64,000 bases of DNA, taken from the NCBI RefSeq assembly GCF_947501415.1, contig NZ_CANMVL010000010.1, forward strand, positions 124,001 to 188,000. Direction: 5' to 3'. Each line of letters opens with the position of its first letter. Within the stretch, counting starts at the first letter, position 1. Below the pieces are notes generated by a model. It was not told where the DNA came from. It made no database searches and was given only the letters and a program-made list of their open reading frames with translations. Shown piece by piece: positions 27,091-35,473 of this stretch. A program made the position numbers and the translations under genes. The DNA is from an uncultured Halomonas sp. (GTDB lineage: Bacteria; Pseudomonadota; Gammaproteobacteria; Pseudomonadales; Halomonadaceae).

Positions 27091-28569
27091 ATGTTTCCCG
27101 AGTTCACACTGCGTTTCGCGCGCCTGCCCGAACGTTTCTATCTGCGCTTCGATCCCGTGCCGGTGCCCGAGCCTCGACTGGTCGCCTTCAATCGACCGCT
27201 GGCGGAGGCGCTGGGCTTCGATCTCGACGCCTTCGAAGCGCAAGGCGCCGCCCGGTGGTTCTCCGGCAATCGTGTGCCACAGGGCGCCGAGCCCCTCGCC
27301 CAGGCCTATGCGGGCCACCAGTTCGGGCACTTCAATCCGCGTCTCGGCGACGGCCGAGCGGTGCTGCTCGGCGAGGTGACCGATCGCCAGGGGCGCCTGC
27401 GGGATATTCAGCTCAAGGGCGCCGGCATGACCCCCTTCTCACGGGGCGCCGACGGGCGTGCACCGCTGGGCCCGGTGCTGCGCGAGTACCTGATCAGCGA
27501 GGCGATGCACCGGCTCGGCGTGCCCACCACCCGAGCACTTGCCGCGGTGACCAGTGGCGAGCGGCTGTTTCGCCGCGTGCCGGAGCCGGGGGCCGTGCTG
27601 ACCCGGGTGGCGGCGAGTCATCTGCGGGTGGGCACCTTCCAGTACTTCGCCGCGCGTGATGATGGTGAGGCGGTGCGTCTGCTGGCCGATATGGCCATCG
27701 AGCGGCACTATCCAGGCCTGCTGACCGCAGAGCGGGGCGAGGGCGAGCGCTACCTGGGCCTGCTCGAGGCGGTGGCCGACCGTCAGGCGTCGCTGGTGGC
27801 GAAGTGGATGGGGTTAGGCTTTGTCCACGGGGTGATGAATACCGACAACTGCACCATCTCGGGCGAGACCATCGACTATGGCCCCTGCGCCTTCATGGAG
27901 GCCTACTCGCCGACCATGGTGTTCAGCTCCATCGATGAGCAGGGGCGCTACGCCTATCGCAATCAGCCGTGGATCGCCCAGTGGAACCTGGCGCGCCTCG
28001 CCGAGACCCTGATTCCGCTGATCGACGATGACCAGGAGAGGGCTGTCGCGAAGGCCACCGAGGTGATCAAGCGCTATGAGCCGCACTACGAGGCCGAGTG
28101 GCTGGCGGTGATGCGTGCCAAGCTCGGGCTGGAACGGGAGGAGGAGGGCGACCGTGAGCTGGTCGAGGCCCTGCTCGAGGCGATGCAGGCCGGGTGCGCC
28201 GACTTTACCCTGACCTTTCGCCGCCTGAGCGAGGCGGTGGAGCTGGACGCCCCCGCGCTGTTCGAACTGTTCGAGACCGGTGACGGCCTGGCCGCCTGGC
28301 TGCCGCGCTGGCGCGAGCGCCTGGCTCGGGAGTCGGCCGATAGCGGCGCGATCGCCGCCCGCATGAACGGCGTCAACCCGCTCCATATCCCGCGCAACCA
28401 CCAGGTGGAAAGGGTGATTGCCGCCGCCGTCGAACACGACGACTTCGGCCCCTTCGAGGCCCTCGGTGAGGTGCTGGCCGAGCCCTTTGCCGAGCAGCCC
28501 GGCCGGGAGGAGTATGCCAGGGCTGCTCCATCCACCGAGCGAGTGTTTCGGACCTTCTGCGGGACTTGA
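27091..28569 (+). CDS. selO: SelO (YdiU) family protein adenylyltransferase
   Basis: SelO pseudokinases transfer AMP from ATP to Ser/Thr/Tyr of target proteins, linked to the oxidative stress response. The 492-residue protein keeps the family motifs: AYAGHQFGHFNPRLGDGRAV, LKGAGMTPFSRGADGRAPLG (about 110-129), MGLGFVHGVMNTDNCTISGE and TIDYGPCAFMEAY, with the metal-binding Asn and Asp of the inverted kinase fold. Like most bacterial members it ends without selenocysteine. GGAG lies 5 nt before the ATG. It is convergent with the following LysR gene. Confidence 0.95.
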   Translation: MFPEFTLRFARLPERFYLRFDPVPVPEPRLVAFNRPLAEALGFDLDAFEAQGAARWFSGNRVPQGAEPLAQAYAGHQFGHFNPRLGDGRAVLLGEVTDRQGRLRDIQLKGAGMTPFSRGADGRAPLGPVLREYLISEAMHRLGVPTTRALAAVTSGERLFRRVPEPGAVLTRVAASHLRVGTFQYFAARDDGEAVRLLADMAIERHYPGLLTAERGEGERYLGLLEAVADRQASLVAKWMGLGFVHGVMNTDNCTISGETIDYGPCAFMEAYSPTMVFSSIDEQGRYAYRNQPWIAQWNLARLAETLIPLIDDDQERAVAKATEVIKRYEPHYEAEWLAVMRAKLGLEREEEGDRELVEALLEAMQAGCADFTLTFRRLSEAVELDAPALFELFETGDGLAAWLPRWRERLARESADSGAIAARMNGVNPLHIPRNHQVERVIAAAVEHDDFGPFEALGEVLAEPFAEQPGREEYARAAPSTERVFRTFCGT

Positions 28570-28587
28570 TCTGGCATGTCGCAAGGG

Positions 28588-29535
28588 TCAGTCGGTAGTG
28601 GTCTCGGGTATCACCAGCTCCTTTGCTGCCCCCATCAGAAAGGCGCGATTGGCCTCCAGCGCCTCGCGCAGGTAGTCCCACAGCAGGCGCACCCTGGCCA
28701 GCCGGCGCTGCTCCTGCCGGGCGGTGATCCAGAACTGGCGGTCCACCGCGATCTCCCGCTCCAGCACGTTGCGCAGGGTTGGTGAGGTACTGGCCATGAA
28801 GCAGGGCAGGATGGCGAGCCCTGCGCCGTGGACGCAGGCGGCATGCTGCGTGGTCACGCTGGTGCTGCGCATGGTGAAGTGGGGCGGCTTGCCGATGGTC
28901 GACGGCTCGAGCAGCGGCTCCAGGTAGCTGAGCTGCTCGCTGAAGATCAGGTCGTCGACATAGCCCACCAGACGATGGTCGCCCAGCTCGGAGAGGTGTT
29001 GCGGCGTGCCGTGGCGAGCCAGATAGCCCTCGCTGCCATAGAGCCGCAGGCGATAGTCACACAGCCGCGAGATCACCAGGCCCGGGCTGACCGGGCGCTC
29101 CACGGTGATCGCCAGGTCCGCCTCGTGGCGGCTCAGGTTGACCACCCGGGGCAGGGCGAGCAGATCCAGGGTGACCCCTGGATGGCGCTCGCAGAAGGCC
29201 GAGAGTAGCGGGGCGATCACCCAGGTGCTGAAGCCTTCGGTCACGCCGAGGCGGATCTGGCCGCTGATCTGGTGGTTCTTGTCGGTCAGACTCTCGCCGG
29301 CCTCGAAGGCGTGACGGGCCATCTCCTCGGCGTGGGCGAGCAGCTGCTGGCCGGCCTCGGTGAGGTGGTAGCCATGGGTGCTGCGCTCGAAGAGCTGGGT
29401 ATTGAGCTTCTGCTCGAAGCGCCGGGTGCGCCGCGACAGGGTGGAGTGGTCCAGCCCCAGGCGTCGGGCGGCATCGGTAAGCCGCTGACTGCGGGCGACC
29501 TCGAGGAAGATCTGGATATCATGCCAGTCGAGCAT
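28588..29535 (-). CDS. LysR-family regulator, probable regulator of mmsA
   Basis: 315 residues from MLDWHDIQIFLEVARSQRLT. The helix-turn-helix is AARRLGLDHSTLSRRTRRFE (about 22-41), a form with Asp-His before STLSRR. An effector-binding domain follows (about 90-300). ATG 29535 is preferred to an upstream in-frame ATG at 29568 because of GGAG about 9 nt before it. The gene is divergent from mmsA, with two dyad symmetries between them that fit LysR sites. It likely autoregulates and controls mmsA. Confidence 0.9.
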   Translation of the reverse strand: MLDWHDIQIFLEVARSQRLTDAARRLGLDHSTLSRRTRRFEQKLNTQLFERSTHGYHLTEAGQQLLAHAEEMARHAFEAGESLTDKNHQISGQIRLGVTEGFSTWVIAPLLSAFCERHPGVTLDLLALPRVVNLSRHEADLAITVERPVSPGLVISRLCDYRLRLYGSEGYLARHGTPQHLSELGDHRLVGYVDDLIFSEQLSYLEPLLEPSTIGKPPHFTMRSTSVTTQHAACVHGAGLAILPCFMASTSPTLRNVLEREIAVDRQFWITARQEQRRLARVRLLWDYLREALEANRAFLMGAAKELVIPETTTD

Positions 29536-29559
29536 GATGGCTCTCCACTGGGTAGTTTT

Positions 29560-29579
29560 CTTGTGCATAAATGCACAAG
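29560..29579. promoter_or_regulatory. Perfect 20-bp palindrome, probable LysR operator
   Basis: CTTGTGCAT-AA-ATGCACAAG is a perfect dyad just upstream of the LysR gene and contains a T-N11-A core. Its position between divergent LysR and mmsA genes fits a regulator binding site. Confidence 0.6.
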
Positions 29580-29641
29580 CAATGTGCCCGAGTACCCGTT
29601 GTCATGCCATGCGACCTCTGGATAGACTCATCTTCACTCTC

Positions 29642-29663
29642 TTGCGTGTATTTCTACACACAA
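29642..29663. promoter_or_regulatory. Near-palindrome between LysR and mmsA, possible activation site
   Basis: TTGCGTGTA-TTTC-TACACACAA is a dyad with one mismatch per arm pair. It sits about 80 bp from the perfect palindrome and shares its TTG...CAA outer bases, so it may be a second site for the same regulator. Confidence 0.45.
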
Positions 29664-29789
29664 AGTCTAATAACGGATGATGGCAACGGCCGTTGATACG
29701 GCTCACAACGACAAGCCAGTCCTCCGCCAGCCACAGCATGACACCGACACGACTCGATGCCGGTAGCGACAATCCCGAGGAGCACGCCC

Positions 29790-31289
29790 ATGTCAGTCCG
29801 CGAAATCCCCATGTACATCGACGGCCAGCCCATCCAGTCCGCCAGCCAGGAGTGGCGCGATGTGGTCAACCCCGCGACCCAGGAAGTGGTGGCGCGGGTA
29901 CCGTTCTGTACCGCCGAGGAGGTGGAGCGTGCCGTGGCCAGCGCCAAGGAGGCCTTCAAGACCTGGCGCAAGGTGCCGCTGGGCAAGCGCATGCGCATCA
30001 TGCTCAAGCTGCAGGCGCTGATCCGCGAGCACACCGACGAGCTGGCCGCGTTGATCACCGAGGAACACGGCAAGACCCTGCCCGACGCCGTCGGCGAAGT
30101 GGGCCGTGGCCTGGAAGTGGTGGAGCACGCCTGCTCGATCACCTCCCTGCAGCTGGGCGAGCTGGCCGAGAATGCCGCCAACGAGGTGGATGTCTACACC
30201 ATGCACCAGCCGCTGGGCGTGGGTGCCGGCATCACCGCCTTCAACTTCCCCATCATGCTGCCCTGCTTCATGTTCCCGCTGGCCATCGCCACCGGTAACA
30301 CCTTCGTGCTCAAGCCCTCCGAGCAGGACCCCAGCTCCTCCATGCGTCTCGTCGAGCTGGCCCACGAGGCGGGCGTGCCGGCCGGCGTGCTCAACGTGGT
30401 TCACGGTGGCCCGGACGTGGCCAACCAGATCGCCGACCACCAGGACATCAAGGCCCTTTCCTTCATCGGCTCCACCCACGTGGGCTCGCTGCTCTACAAC
30501 CGCGCCGCCGCCGCCGGCAAGCGCATGCAGTCGATGATGGGCGCCAAGAACCACTGTGTCGTGATGCCCGATGCCAACCGCAGCCAGGCCATCAACAACC
30601 TGCTGGGCTCCGCCTTCGGTGCCGCCGGCCAGCGCTGCATGGCCAACTCCGTGGTGGTGCTGGTGGGCGATGCGCGCGAGTGGCTGGACGATATCGTCGA
30701 GGGCGCCCGCAACATGAAGGTGGGCCCCGGCACCCAGACCGACGCCGACCTCGGTCCGCTGGTCTCGCCCCAGGCCAAGGAGCGCGTCGAGCGCCTGATC
30801 ACCGCCGGCGAGAAGGAGGGGGCCAAGCTGCTGGTCGACGGCCGCGGCTACGAGGTGGAAGGGTATCCGAACGGCAACTTCGTCGGCCCGACCCTGTTCG
30901 CCGACGTCACTCCGGAGATGACCATCTACCGTGAAGAGGTCTTCGGCCCCGTGCTCTGCGTGGTAAGTGTCGAGACCCTGGACGAGGCGATCGAGTTCAT
31001 CAACGCCAACCCCAACGGCAACGGCACCTCGATCTTCACCAACTCCGGCTGGGTGGCGCGTCGCTTCGAGGCCGATATCGACGTCGGCCAGATCGGCATC
31101 AACGTGCCGATCCCGGTGCCGGTGGCCTACTTCAGCTTCACCGGTTCGCGAGCCTCCAAGCTCGGTGACCTGGGTCCCAACGGCAAGCAGGCCATCGCCT
31201 TCTGGACCCAGACCAAGACCGTCACTGCCCGCTGGTTCGAGCCCGAGAACGTCTCCAGCGGCATCAACAGCACCATCTCGCTGGGCTGA
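29790..31289 (+). CDS. mmsA: CoA-acylating methylmalonate-semialdehyde dehydrogenase
   Basis: Converts methylmalonate semialdehyde or malonate semialdehyde with NAD+ and CoA to propionyl-CoA or acetyl-CoA in valine, beta-alanine or inositol breakdown. 499 residues, with [20 protein letters not shown], the Glu region [10 protein letters not shown] and the catalytic Cys in [15 protein letters not shown] (about residue 281). The start at 29790 is fixed by GAGGAG 7 nt upstream. A perfect GC hairpin ends the transcript. No mmsB or other valine genes are adjacent; a divergent LysR is the likely regulator. Confidence 0.95.
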   Translation: MSVREIPMYIDGQPIQSASQEWRDVVNPATQEVVARVPFCTAEEVERAVASAKEAFKTWRKVPLGKRMRIMLKLQALIREHTDELAALITEEHGKTLPDAVGEVGRGLEVVEHACSITSLQLGELAENAANEVDVYTMHQPLGVGAGITAFNFPIMLPCFMFPLAIATGNTFVLKPSEQDPSSSMRLVELAHEAGVPAGVLNVVHGGPDVANQIADHQDIKALSFIGSTHVGSLLYNRAAAAGKRMQSMMGAKNHCVVMPDANRSQAINNLLGSAFGAAGQRCMANSVVVLVGDAREWLDDIVEGARNMKVGPGTQTDADLGPLVSPQAKERVERLITAGEKEGAKLLVDGRGYEVEGYPNGNFVGPTLFADVTPEMTIYREEVFGPVLCVVSVETLDEAIEFINANPNGNGTSIFTNSGWVARRFEADIDVGQIGINVPIPVPVAYFSFTGSRASKLGDLGPNGKQAIAFWTQTKTVTARWFEPENVSSGINSTISLG

Positions 31290-31311
31290 CAACCTCCGCC
31301 AGGTAACAAGC

Positions 31312-31341
31312 GCGCCCCCGCCTCGAGAGAGGTGGGGGCGC
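31312..31341 (+). terminator. Strong hairpin terminator after mmsA
   Basis: GCGCCCCCGCCTC (31312-31324) and GAGGTGGGGGCGC (31329-31341) pair over 13 bp, with one G-T pair, around a GAGA tetraloop, 23 bp after the mmsA stop. Confidence 0.75.
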
Positions 31342-31601
31342 TGTCGTTGTGGCCGAGAAGCGGCGCTTGGTCGTGGAGGGGCACCGGCGGCGCTGGTGTA
31401 TACGCCCTGCGCGCGGCGGGGCAGCCGCGCTTTGATTCGTTAGCGTGCACCTCTTACCATATGCGAATGCTCGACGCCGAGTCGGCCGCCCGACGTCGAG
31501 AGCTTCAAGGGCCGAAGGCTTGGCCGCTATCCAGCAGGCACCTGCCTGCGTTCTCCCAACGCTCCGGTTGACGCCGTAGAGCAAACACCAAAGGTGACAC
31601 G
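31342..31601. other. Intergenic region before the lipoprotein gene
   Basis: The mmsA to lipoprotein gap is 312 bp including the terminator. The remainder holds a weak inverted repeat CTCGACG/CGTCGAG around 31468-31500 and presumably a promoter. I see no gene. Confidence 0.4.
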
Positions 31602-32066
31602 ATGCGCGCGAAGCGAAGGATCAAGTCTGCCATCGGCCGCTGGGCGGCGATCGCGTCTACCCTGTTGTTGGCGGCGTGTAGCCACTCAATGGGGATAGAG
31701 GACGCGCAGCGACAGGCGCAGAAACCGGATAACTCCCTGATGCGGGTCATTAGCGGCGACGTGTGGTATCGCGAGCGTATCGCGCTGCCCCCCGGCGCCG
31801 AGCTGACCGTGACTCTTGAGGACCAGTCGCGTGCGGACGCGCCCGCCACCATCCTCACCGACTACACCCATACTGTCGATGGGACTCCGCCCCCGTACCC
31901 TTTTCGCCTGGTGTTCAACCCCGCGGTTATCGATGAGCGCATGACCTACGGATTACGAGCCCGAATCGAGCACAACGGCGATCTGCTTTTCATCAGCACA
32001 CAGCACATTGATCCGTTTGCCGGCAAGCCCGGCGATCCGGTACGTATCCGGGTGTCGCAGCCGTGA
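31602..32066 (+). CDS. YbaY-family outer-membrane lipoprotein
   Basis: 154 residues with a type II signal peptide: a basic start (MRAKRRIKS), a hydrophobic stretch and the lipobox LLAAC (Cys at about residue 25). The mature part, with VWYRERIALPPGAELTVTLE and MTYGLRARIEHNGDLLFIST, matches YbaY/type III secretion pilotin-like lipoproteins, a small beta-rich fold of unknown exact function. AAGGTG precedes the start. It stands alone between mmsA and a peroxidase-related gene. Confidence 0.85.
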   Translation: MRAKRRIKSAIGRWAAIASTLLLAACSHSMGIEDAQRQAQKPDNSLMRVISGDVWYRERIALPPGAELTVTLEDQSRADAPATILTDYTHTVDGTPPPYPFRLVFNPAVIDERMTYGLRARIEHNGDLLFISTQHIDPFAGKPGDPVRIRVSQP

Positions 32067-32198
32067 TCGCGATCCCCGCGCGATGCCGAGTGGTGCGTAG
32101 CGGGGCATCGTGACTTCAGCGGGGCGACGAAAGGCGAGTACGGCATATCTTGATCTCGGTAGTGACGTTGACGTTAACTGAAAGGCGCGCCGTAACCG

Positions 32199-32226
32199 CA
32201 ACTCCAACTCCAACTCCAACTCCAAC
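32199..32226. repeat. CAACTC hexanucleotide repeat (4.7 copies) in a 5' leader
   Basis: Four full CAACTC units and a partial CAAC run from 32199 to 32226, ending directly before the AAGG ribosome site and 13 bp before the ATG at 32239. Two GACGTT units lie about 35 bp further upstream. Copy number changes by slippage would alter the leader length but not the reading frame. Confidence 0.85.
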
Positions 32227-32238
32227 ACAAGGCCCTCC

Positions 32239-32829
32239 ATGACCGCGCCCATCAGCCGTTTCCCCGTTCCCGAATCGATCCACGACCTGCCCGAGGACAT
32301 CCGCGACGCCATACTGGCGGTACAGGAGAAGGCCGGTTTCGTGCCCAACGTCTTCCTGATGCTGGCCCACCGCCCGGCGGAGTTCCGTGCCTTCTTCGCC
32401 TACCACGACGCCCTGATGGAGCGAGAGTCCGATACGCTGACCAAGGCGGAGAAGGAGATGATCGTGGTGGCCACCAGCGCCCGCAACCGCTGCCTCTACT
32501 GTGTGGTGGCCCACGGTGCGCTGGTGCGTATCTATGGCAAGGACCCGCTGCTGGCCGACCAGGTCGCCATCAACCACCGCACCGCGCCGATCAGCGAGCG
32601 TCATCGCACCATGCTGGATTTCGCCATGTATTGCGGACTCGAGGTGGGGGAGCTCACCGACGAGTGGGAGGAGCGACTGACAGCCGCCGGTTTCACCCGC
32701 GACGATATCTGGGATATCGGCGCCATCACCGCCTTCTTCGGCCTCTCCAACCGGCTGGTCACCCTGACCGGCACCCCGCCCAACGAGGAGTTCTACCTGA
32801 TGGGGCGAGTGCCGCGGGAGAAGAACTAA
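32239..32829 (+). CDS. Peroxidase-related CMD/AhpD-like enzyme
   Basis: 196 residues of the carboxymuconolactone decarboxylase/AhpD fold. The CxxC-type redox motif is RCLYCVVAHGA (Cys at about 85 and 88, His at about 92), as in AhpD-like peroxidases. The long form with GFVPNVFLMLAHRPAEFRAF belongs to the uncharacterised peroxidase-related (UxpA-like) group. A role in peroxide reduction is inferred from the motif only. A hexanucleotide repeat sits in its leader. It is convergent with the HNH nuclease, the stops being 6 bp apart. Confidence 0.88.
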   Translation: MTAPISRFPVPESIHDLPEDIRDAILAVQEKAGFVPNVFLMLAHRPAEFRAFFAYHDALMERESDTLTKAEKEMIVVATSARNRCLYCVVAHGALVRIYGKDPLLADQVAINHRTAPISERHRTMLDFAMYCGLEVGELTDEWEERLTAAGFTRDDIWDIGAITAFFGLSNRLVTLTGTPPNEEFYLMGRVPREKN

Positions 32830-32835
32830 TAGTCT

Positions 32836-33756
32836 CTACCGAGTCAAGAATCGCTGATAACGCAGCTCCAGTGCTTCCTGGCTCGGCCTATCCCTGTCGT
32901 TTCTGGGGATAGCGATTCGCTGGCCGTTGAGCTGCTTCATGCTTTCTAGCAGAGGCCCATCCTGTGTCGAGAGCAGGTTGTCATTCAGGTGGATGCGGTA
33001 GTCGGGGTCTATGCCGATCAAGTCGGCATCGTAGGCCCTGTGGTGTAGCCGGCTGAGCGATATGCCATTGCTCACTTCGGCGGTGCTGTCCTGATGGGTA
33101 TCGGGAATGATATGCGCTGCCTCCAATAGTTGTGGCACGGGCAACCCTGTCATGGCGCAGCGATTGGAATATGCCAGCATCACTCGTGCACGAAACTCAG
33201 CCTGATGGACTCGCGTTTTGGCTTCACGGATAACGTAGCGCTTCTCTATCTCATCGACCGTATAGGTCCCATGGCTTTCAGCGACATGGCGCGCCTGGCC
33301 AGCTCGGTCGTGCATGCTGACATGGCATAGCTCTTTTGCCAGGTCCACGTTGTCGATATAGCAGGGCCATAAGGGAAGGTAGCGGCCTGGTGCGACACCC
33401 ACTAGGTAGATGATCGGGTCCTGCCTCTCGTAGCTGATTAAGAGCTGACGGTTAGCACGTTTGGCTGTTCCGCCGGCTTCAAGTGAATACCAGAAGCCGC
33501 CCTCGTCGCTCGTAGCATCGGAGTAAATATTGATACGTCCCTGCTTGGGCACCACGGTTTTGATGCTCAGGATGCCGTCTGGCATTTGCCTGGGTTGAAA
33601 GATGCCGATTGCTCGACTGGCGATGAAGAATGATTCACCATCCAAGGGAATTGGCTTAGCAATGGCCTCCCAAGGCACATCATTCGAGTATTGTTGATTG
33701 AGTGCTTCAAGGCGCTGAAAGGCTGCTTGGCGAAGACGAGTGTCAATATTCAGCAA
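32836..33756 (-). CDS. HNH endonuclease, orphan restriction-type nuclease
   Basis: 306 residues. The C-terminal HNH domain is clear: CAMTGLPVPQLLEAAHIIPD (about 201-220), then VSNGISLSRLHHRAYD with the second and third metal/catalytic positions. This is the HNH_2 layout seen in solitary restriction-like nucleases. The N-terminal 180 residues contain YSDATSDEGGFWYSLEAGG and LYLPLWP-like strands I cannot assign; they could be a modified-base or DNA reader domain. No methyltransferase neighbours it. Base composition is visibly less GC-rich than the flanking genes, suggesting transfer. Confidence 0.82.
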   Translation of the reverse strand: MLNIDTRLRQAAFQRLEALNQQYSNDVPWEAIAKPIPLDGESFFIASRAIGIFQPRQMPDGILSIKTVVPKQGRINIYSDATSDEGGFWYSLEAGGTAKRANRQLLISYERQDPIIYLVGVAPGRYLPLWPCYIDNVDLAKELCHVSMHDRAGQARHVAESHGTYTVDEIEKRYVIREAKTRVHQAEFRARVMLAYSNRCAMTGLPVPQLLEAAHIIPDTHQDSTAEVSNGISLSRLHHRAYDADLIGIDPDYRIHLNDNLLSTQDGPLLESMKQLNGQRIAIPRNDRDRPSQEALELRYQRFLTR

Positions 33757-33969
33757 AGCTGGTTCCCCACTCTATGCCGATAGTATCCGCTCATACTAAT
33801 CAAGAAGGGTGGCTTTTACACCGTTGAGTGTATTGAACGCCGCGAAGATCTTCTGTGCCGTCGAGTAGTCGAGCGTGTGTCGCCGGTCCCCTGGCAGGCA
33901 GGACTCTGCCTCGCTATGATGCCTCCGGCTCGTCGTGTTGCTGACAGCGGCGGGCCCACACAACACATT

Positions 33970-34068
33970 CACTTGTCGCCAGGGGAGTCCCGCCGCATCC
34001 GCGTGGGCTGAGAGAGCACATAGTGCTGACCCTGGAACCTGATCCGGTTCACACCGGCGGAGGAAGTG
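33970..34068 (+). promoter_or_regulatory. TPP riboswitch (THI element)
   Basis: The conserved elements are in order: GGGGAG near 33982, GGCTGAGAGAG near 34006, then ACCCTGGAACCTGATC and the CCGG hairpin ending in CGGAGGAAG. CACTT (33970-33974) can pair with AAGTG (34064-34068) as the closing P1 stem. The AGGA ribosome site of the next gene is inside the 3' part, 8-12 nt before the ATG, so TPP binding probably blocks translation initiation. Confidence 0.93.
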
Positions 34069-34072
34069 CGAC

Positions 34073-35473
34073 ATGCCCTACCTGACGTCTGCCGTGCTCG
34101 GTGCGGCGCTGCTGTGCTTTGCTTTCCTGGGCCTGCGGGCCCGTCGGGCCGATGGCCCCCTCGATGACTACGTGACCGCCCGCAACTCCCAGGGCGCCCA
34201 GGCCATCGGCCTGTCGTTCCTGGCTTCCGGCATGGGCGCCTGGATCCTCTTCGCGCCGCCGGAGATCGGCGCCTTCGTGGGACCGCTGGCGCTGGCCGGC
34301 TATGCCATCGGTTCCTCGCTGCCCTTTATCGTGCTGGGGCTCTACGGCCCGGCGATCCGTCGCCACCTGCCCGAGGGACGCAGCATCGGCGAGTTTGCCG
34401 AGGCTTGCTACGGCGCTGGGGTGCGGCGCTGGGTGTCCTGCGTATCGGTGGCCTACATGGCCTGCTTTCTGGCCGCCGAGCTGACCGCTATCGGTGGCAT
34501 CGCCGCGCTGCTCTCCGATGTGCCGCCGTCGCTGGTGATCCTGGGCGTGGCGCTGGTGACCCTGGTCTATACCTCCCTGGGCGGGCTGCGGGCCAGCCTG
34601 GCCACCGACCGGTGGCAGGCCTGGCTGCTGCTGGCGCTGCTGGTGCTGGTCGGTGGTGTCGCCTGGTGGTGGCTGCCACCGATGCCCGCCGGGGCTGTGA
34701 TGCCGGCGATTCCGATGGGCAGTGCGCTGTCGGTATCGCTGACCCTGGTGATCGCCGTCACCGCGGCCAACCTCTTTCACCAGGGCTACTGGCAGCGTAT
34801 CTGGGCCGCCGAGGACGCTCGCGCCCTGGGCCGCGGGGCGTTGCTGGGCGGGGCCAGCAGCCTGGTGGTGGTGATGGCCATCGGCGGCCTGGGGATGCTG
34901 GCGGCGATGCACGCGCTGCCGCTGGGCGAGCCGCCGATCCCGTTCTTTGCCCTGCTCTCCGCCGCGCCAGACTGGCTGGGGCTGCCGGCGCTGGTGCTGG
35001 CGGTGACGCTGGTGGCCTCCAGCGTGGATACCCTGCAGAACGCCATCGCCTCCATGGCGGTGGCCAGCTCCGGCCGGCGTGGGCTCTCGGTGCGCGCGGC
35101 GCGCTGGGTGACGGTGGCACTGATGGTGCCGGTGGTCTGGGTGGCCCTGCAGGGCTTCTCGGTGCTGCGCCTCTTCCTGATCGCCGACCTGCTGTGTGCC
35201 GCCATCCTGCTGCCGGTGCTGCTGGGGCTGTGGCGGCGCATGTCGCCGCTGGCGGCGGTGGCCGGCGGCCTGGCCGGCCTGGCCGGTGCCGTGCTGCCGG
35301 GCTGGATCAGTCACGGCAGCCTGAGCGCCGGCGTGCTGGCCGCCACCTTCCCGGGCAGCATCCCGACGCTGCCGCCCTTCCTGGGGGCCCTGGTCGCCTC
35401 TACTCTGGTCAGTCTGCTGATCGCCTGGTGGCGCCCGGGCGTCCGATATGACGTGAGCAAGGAGCAAGGCTGA
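34073..35473 (+). CDS. thiV: Sodium:solute symporter, predicted thiamine-precursor transporter (ThiV-like)
   Basis: 466 residues with about 13 hydrophobic segments and SSS-family features (FLASGMGAWILFAPPEIGAF, YTSLGGLRASLATDRWQ, VTLVASSVDTLQNAIASMAV). The TPP riboswitch immediately upstream shows it belongs to thiamine metabolism. Comparative genomics has named an SSS-type, TPP-regulated transporter ThiV, often next to tenA, proposed to import hydroxymethylpyrimidine or a related precursor; this gene matches in family, control and neighbour. Substrate is inferred. The stop overlaps the tenA start by 1 nt (TGATG). Confidence 0.8.
   Translation: MPYLTSAVLGAALLCFAFLGLRARRADGPLDDYVTARNSQGAQAIGLSFLASGMGAWILFAPPEIGAFVGPLALAGYAIGSSLPFIVLGLYGPAIRRHLPEGRSIGEFAEACYGAGVRRWVSCVSVAYMACFLAAELTAIGGIAALLSDVPPSLVILGVALVTLVYTSLGGLRASLATDRWQAWLLLALLVLVGGVAWWWLPPMPAGAVMPAIPMGSALSVSLTLVIAVTAANLFHQGYWQRIWAAEDARALGRGALLGGASSLVVVMAIGGLGMLAAMHALPLGEPPIPFFALLSAAPDWLGLPALVLAVTLVASSVDTLQNAIASMAVASSGRRGLSVRAARWVTVALMVPVVWVALQGFSVLRLFLIADLLCAAILLPVLLGLWRRMSPLAAVAGGLAGLAGAVLPGWISHGSLSAGVLAATFPGSIPTLPPFLGALVASTLVSLLIAWWRPGVRYDVSKEQG

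Noticed and set aside
27091..28569. SelO as a selenoprotein linked to the selenate-type importer
   Set aside because: The name comes from eukaryotic homologues; this protein ends in an ordinary stop without a Cys/Sec tail, and it is about 18 kb away from the importer.
31468..31500. CTCGACG/CGTCGAG inverted repeat as a terminator or operator
   Set aside because: Arms of 7 bp with a 17-bp gap and no T-run or regulator context; too weak to call.
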